Below are positions 60,398 to 64,000 of a stretch of 64,000 bases of DNA, piece by piece; positions within the stretch are counted from its first letter, which is position 1; every line of letters starts with the position of its first letter. The stretch is from positions 28,308,391-28,372,390 of the forward strand of contig CM032126.1 of NCBI GenBank assembly GCA_018894105.1, read 5' to 3'. Origin of the DNA: Jacaranda mimosifolia (Eukaryota; Streptophyta; Magnoliopsida; Lamiales; Bignoniaceae). The position numbers and the translations under genes were made by a program. Below the pieces are notes generated by a model. It was not told the DNA's origin, made no database searches, and saw nothing but the letters and a program-made list of their open reading frames with translations.

Positions 60398-62489
60398 CTA
60401 TGACCTTCAAGGATGTTATGGCTTTATCCGAAGCTAAGCATTGGAAGGTAGCTATAAAAAGTGAGATAGATTCCATTGTCTCTAATGGGACATAGGAATT
60501 AGTCGATCTACCTTCGGGGTGTACTACAATTGGATGCAAATAGATCTTTCAGAAAAAACTTAAGTCTAATGGAATCATAGATAAGTTTAAGGTCAAAATA
60601 GTTGCCAAAGGCTTTTGACAAAAAGAGGGAATAGACTTCTTTGATACCTACTCCTTGGTTGCTCATTTAACTACAATCTGGGTACTTATAGCACTGGCAT
60701 CCGCATATGATTTCCCGATTCACCAAATGGATGTGAAAACAGCCTTTTCTGCATGGTGATCTCAAGGAAAAGATTTATATGGATCAGCCTGAGGGATTTG
60801 TAGCTCCTAGTAATGAATAAAAGGTCTATAAGCTTGTTAAATCCCTCTATGGATTGAAACAAGAACCTAAGCAGTGGCATGAAAAATTTGATAAACCCAT
60901 TTTGTCATTTGGTTTCATCAGAAATGATAATGATAAGTGCATTTACTATAAAGTTAAAGGTGATGGTTGTATTATTCTAAGCTTATACATGGATGATATT
61001 TTATTGATTGGTTCTACCATTGAGATTATCAATGAGACAAAATCGTACTTGAAAAGCAAGTTTGAAATGAAGGATATAGATGAAGCTAATCAGACTCTTG
61101 GACCCGAGTTGATTCGATCAACTGAGGTATAGCTATTTCTCAATCTCATTACATTGAAAAGAGTATTAAGAAATTTAGCTATAAGGATTATAGAATCGCT
61201 AAGACACCATATGATCCTTATGTAGCTCTTCTCAAGAATGAAAGTGGTATTCCTATGTCTCAATTGAGGTATTATCAGATTATTGGGAGCTTGCAGTATC
61301 TTGCAAATGGCTCAAGACCACATATCTCATTCTCAGTCTCAAAACTGGTGAGGTTACAAACTGTCCCAATAGAACCCATTGAGAGGCTTTGGATAGGGAC
61401 CTTTAGGGCACGTCATCACTTGCTCTGCAATCTGGCAAATTCTCTGTAGTACTTGAGGGATATAGTGATGCTAGCTGGATAGCCAAAAACTTCGACAGCA
61501 ATGGGTGTATAGGGTATATGTTTACCTTTTGGTGGAGGTGTTGTCTCCTGAAAGTCTACTAAATAGACTTTGGTAACTCGGTCTACGTTTGAGGCAGAGT
61601 TACATGCTTTAGACACAACTATAACAGAGGCTGAGTGGCCATTAACAGGGTTGATGGTCCAATTACCCATAGTTAGTAAGCCTCATTCTACAATCGCAAC
61701 GTATTGTGATAGTCAAACCACAATTGCAAAGATAAGAAGTTCAAAGTATAATCAAAAGACCAAGAGACACATCCAACTATCCAAATTAGACTAAACTCTG
61801 TACGGGGCTTGTGTCTGATAAGGTTGTGGCCATTAGTTTTGTTGGATCTAGAGACAATATAGCCGATCCTTTGACCAAAAGACTTGAATTGTCTTTAGTC
61901 TAAAAATTCAGGCTGGTGATGGGACTCAAAACCAATCAGTAATGCACCTACAGTGGCAACCCAACCTACCAAGTGGAGATCCCACAAGGAAGATTAAATA
62001 TGGTATAAACAAGTTGTTAAGTGTGTCAAAGTGCACCTAAGCTTGACTGATACTTTAGTATCTGTGTCTGTCCCCTGGCACACTTGGAAGGTGTTGTTTT
62101 CTACTAGTAAAGTAAGAGTTCTAACTCTTAATAGGGTCAAGTTATACTGACAAGATGCAAACAGTGCATCCTTGGAGAGGCCCAACTAAGTGAATGAAGT
62201 CGTTCGGCGGCAACTAGAGGAAAAGGGTTATTCCTTAAAAAAATTCATGATACAGGATCGGGACACATGGTCGTAACGTGTCAAACCTAAAGATCACTAC
62301 ATAGCAATGTAACTTATTGTTACTAATGGACGCCGCCACATCCAAGGGCCAAATTAAAGGCTTTGATCCATTTGTCCCTATGGTGGCATAAATTGGATAA
62401 TTTAGGTAGTGGTTCAAACCGAAACGTACCATTAGTCAAAGCAAGTTAGGATAATCTTGATAATCCAACACTATGGATTTGTGGGGGAT
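60398..62489 (+). pseudogene. Copia RT and RNase H, right palindrome arm
   Basis: Plus strand from about 60401: RT start with EAKHWKVAIKSEIDSIVSN, broken through VDVK-type sequence. An open frame 60854-61132 (KQWHEKFDKPI, the active-site box LYMDDILLIGS, KSYLKSKFEMKD) follows. Then LRYYQIIGSLQYLANGSRP (61255-61320), and RNase H with GYSDASWIAKN (61457), TRSTFEAELHALDTT (61570-61620) and YCDSQTTIAKIRSSKYN to 61794. About 690 bp of 3' untranslated sequence leads to the polypurine tract TTGTGGGGGAT (62479-62489). Several stops (for example after SNGT) make it inactive. Confidence 0.9.
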
Positions 62490-63626
62490 TGTTGTAATTG
62501 GCATCAAATCAATTTGGATTTGTGTCTAATTACATGTTTAAGAAGTAATTAAAATTTATGTATGGATGCCAATTTGGTTGGAATCCATAAGTGTTGTATA
62601 GATATGAAGGAGGATACAAAGAGGCAAAATATTATATATGTGGGGGAATCCCACATTGCTTGTGAGACTAAGTATGCGGGAAAAAGTGGGAGCATAAAAG
62701 GCTCTTTGTTTGATACAAGACCACTTATCCCACATTAGAAGTTTTTCCAATGGGAATGCACCATATATGTGGTTCAAGTATTGATGTTTTTTAAAGTATT
62801 AATTAAGAGACTCATGAGGGTGTACCCACAAGTGTACGCTGCCGCCCGCTCGCCCACCCTCCCGACTTGGCTCGGCCCAATTCTGGCTCTGGCTTTGGTG
62901 AGTACAAGGGCGATGTGCGATGGGGTTTAGGGGAATTGTCTTGGGTTAATCTTTTTGTTGAAAATTCAAATTTTATTTAGAAAGAAGGTCAAAAGGCTGC
63001 CAAAAACCTTTCTAGAGTTACTGGTTAATTGTATCTAGTCCAGAATAAATCTAGACATGCCTTATACATTTGTTTCAGAATGAACCTTGACATTCTAGCT
63101 CCTCCCTCTTCCGTATATAGCTGCTGCTACAGGCAGAAATACACATATCCAAGAAATCTCTTCTATCCCTATCTGTCTATCTCAAATTATGATGTTGCTT
63201 GTCTATTTTCTGGCAACAAAGTGGTGGTCTAGGTGAAGCTTTTTGGAGTGCACCACAAGGCTCTGGGCTATCTTATCTTGGAAGAAGGTTTGCTGCACTC
63301 TTTGCATTGGTAGGGACAATAATTTCTTCAAGGCAAACCATATTCTGGTGATTTAGTCTAATTTTTGTTACTATACAGAACTTTGAAATAAGTTCACATT
63401 TTAGAATACTAATCTCTATATTTCTGTTGTTATTCCAAAGTGGTTGTTTGCTATTAGTTTGTTGCTGATTTTATAAATAGAACTACAATCAAATTATTGG
63501 AATTTTTGTTCTATCTGTACTTGCTGATTTCTAAAATATTTTATTAATTTTACAAACACTGCCTTGTGATTATAATCGGATATTTGTTTTAGAATAATAT
63601 GTAATTTGTAATCTTTATTCACAACA
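62490..63626 (+). mobile_element. Copia LTR E (complete)
   Basis: It runs from TGTTGTAATTGGCATC to TTTATTCACAACA (1,137 bp). A TATA-like GTATATAG lies at 63113-63120. It is preceded by a polypurine tract and RNase H of one unit and followed by the gag leader of the next, so it is a shared LTR like LTR B but in plus orientation. Confidence 0.9.
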
Positions 63627-64000
63627 ATCTTGAAGAAATTAATTGCTCAGTGTGTGTTAAACTGCTTATTTGAAAAAGGCATCATCATCTGCAAGTAGTT
63701 CTGGTGCTGGTTCATTGTTGTCCTCTAAAGTTGACCTTTCTGGCTTGCGAGAAAAGTTTGGGGGCCAATTTTTCAAACATTGGCAACATCGAATGAAAAT
63801 CTAGCTCACAATGAAAGGTCTTCTTTCAATGATTCAGGTGACTAGACCTGAACCAATTGATATTGACCCCAAAACAGCTGAAATAACTGAGTGGACTGAG
63901 AAAGATCAATTAGGTCAAGGGATCATTTTGTCGTCATTGTCAAATGTTCTCTTCAATGTATGCTATTCTAACTCGTACACCGCTAAGTCGCTATGGGATG
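63627..64000 (+). pseudogene. Copia gag start, cut by the window edge
   Basis: A short leader (ATCTTGAAGAAATT...) leads to a codon AAG (about 63676-63678) where the copy at 49199 has ATG, so the initiator is lost. Gag then reads ASSSASSSGAGSLLSSKVDL, a stop after about 45 codons, and TRPEPIDIDPKTAEITEW. It ends in SLWD, the start of the UBN2 capsid region. The sequence continues beyond the window. Confidence 0.85.

Noticed and set aside
1..64000. CRISPR arrays, rRNA genes, bacterial-type operons or ribosome-binding sites
   Set aside because: None is visible, and the content is plainly plant nuclear. The regular repeats found are minisatellites, LTRs and TRIM units.

Overview
The window looks like gene-poor nuclear DNA from a flowering plant, very probably a eudicot. 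It is AT-rich, carries plant-specific gene families (an AP2/B3 RAV-type reading frame and a miR156 precursor), and is dominated by typical plant transposable elements: Ty1/copia, Ty3/gypsy, CACTA, hAT, Tourist-like and TRIM. I cannot name the species.

Layout. 1-0.9 kb is extremely AT-rich. 1.4-2.1 kb holds a broken AP2+B3 (RAV-like) gene whose B3 domain is cut by a TRIM with three LTRs (2.08-2.64 kb). At 4.6-5.7 kb lies a non-autonomous hAT-type element with an exact 8-bp target duplication; a second, inverted member of the family is at 29.9-31.0 kb. From 7.3 to 19.6 kb lie the two halves of one decayed minus-strand copia element (RT/RNase H at 7.3-9.7 kb, Gag/integrase at 17.8-19.6 kb). They appear to be separated by nested insertions: a 29-bp minisatellite (10.0-10.8 kb) and a head-to-head pair of Ty3/gypsy fragments (11.4-15.9 kb). 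The gypsy pair carries an unfamiliar coiled-coil/acidic ORF upstream of gag. A Tourist-like MITE is at 19.7-20.1 kb. I recognise no gene between 20 and 27.5 kb.

The one likely functional host gene is a MIR156 precursor on the minus strand (about 27.56-27.66 kb), with the canonical mature sequence on the 5' arm and a matching star strand. It should guide repression of SPL transcription factors and so control the juvenile-to-adult transition.

31.6-35.4 kb is the 3' end of a minus-strand Ty3/gypsy chromovirus-like element with a 3-kb LTR; that LTR contains a 56-60 bp periodic array with hairpin cores. 35.7-38.8 kb is a decayed plus-strand CACTA element, with transposase exons and introns, whose right end sits inside the protease region of a minus-strand Tat-type gypsy element (38.8-40.7 kb). 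A third hAT-type element with an exact 8-bp duplication is at 42.03-42.73 kb.

45.0-64.0 kb is a mosaic of a single copia family in both orientations: six LTR copies, deleted and partly duplicated gag-pol segments, LTRs shared by neighbouring units, a 6.3-kb palindrome (57.3-63.6 kb) and a smaller inverted LTR pair (51.5-53.3 kb). None of these copies is intact. Such inverted repeats could be transcribed into double-stranded RNA, but that is inference. All element calls come from reading motifs and boundaries by eye, with no database search.
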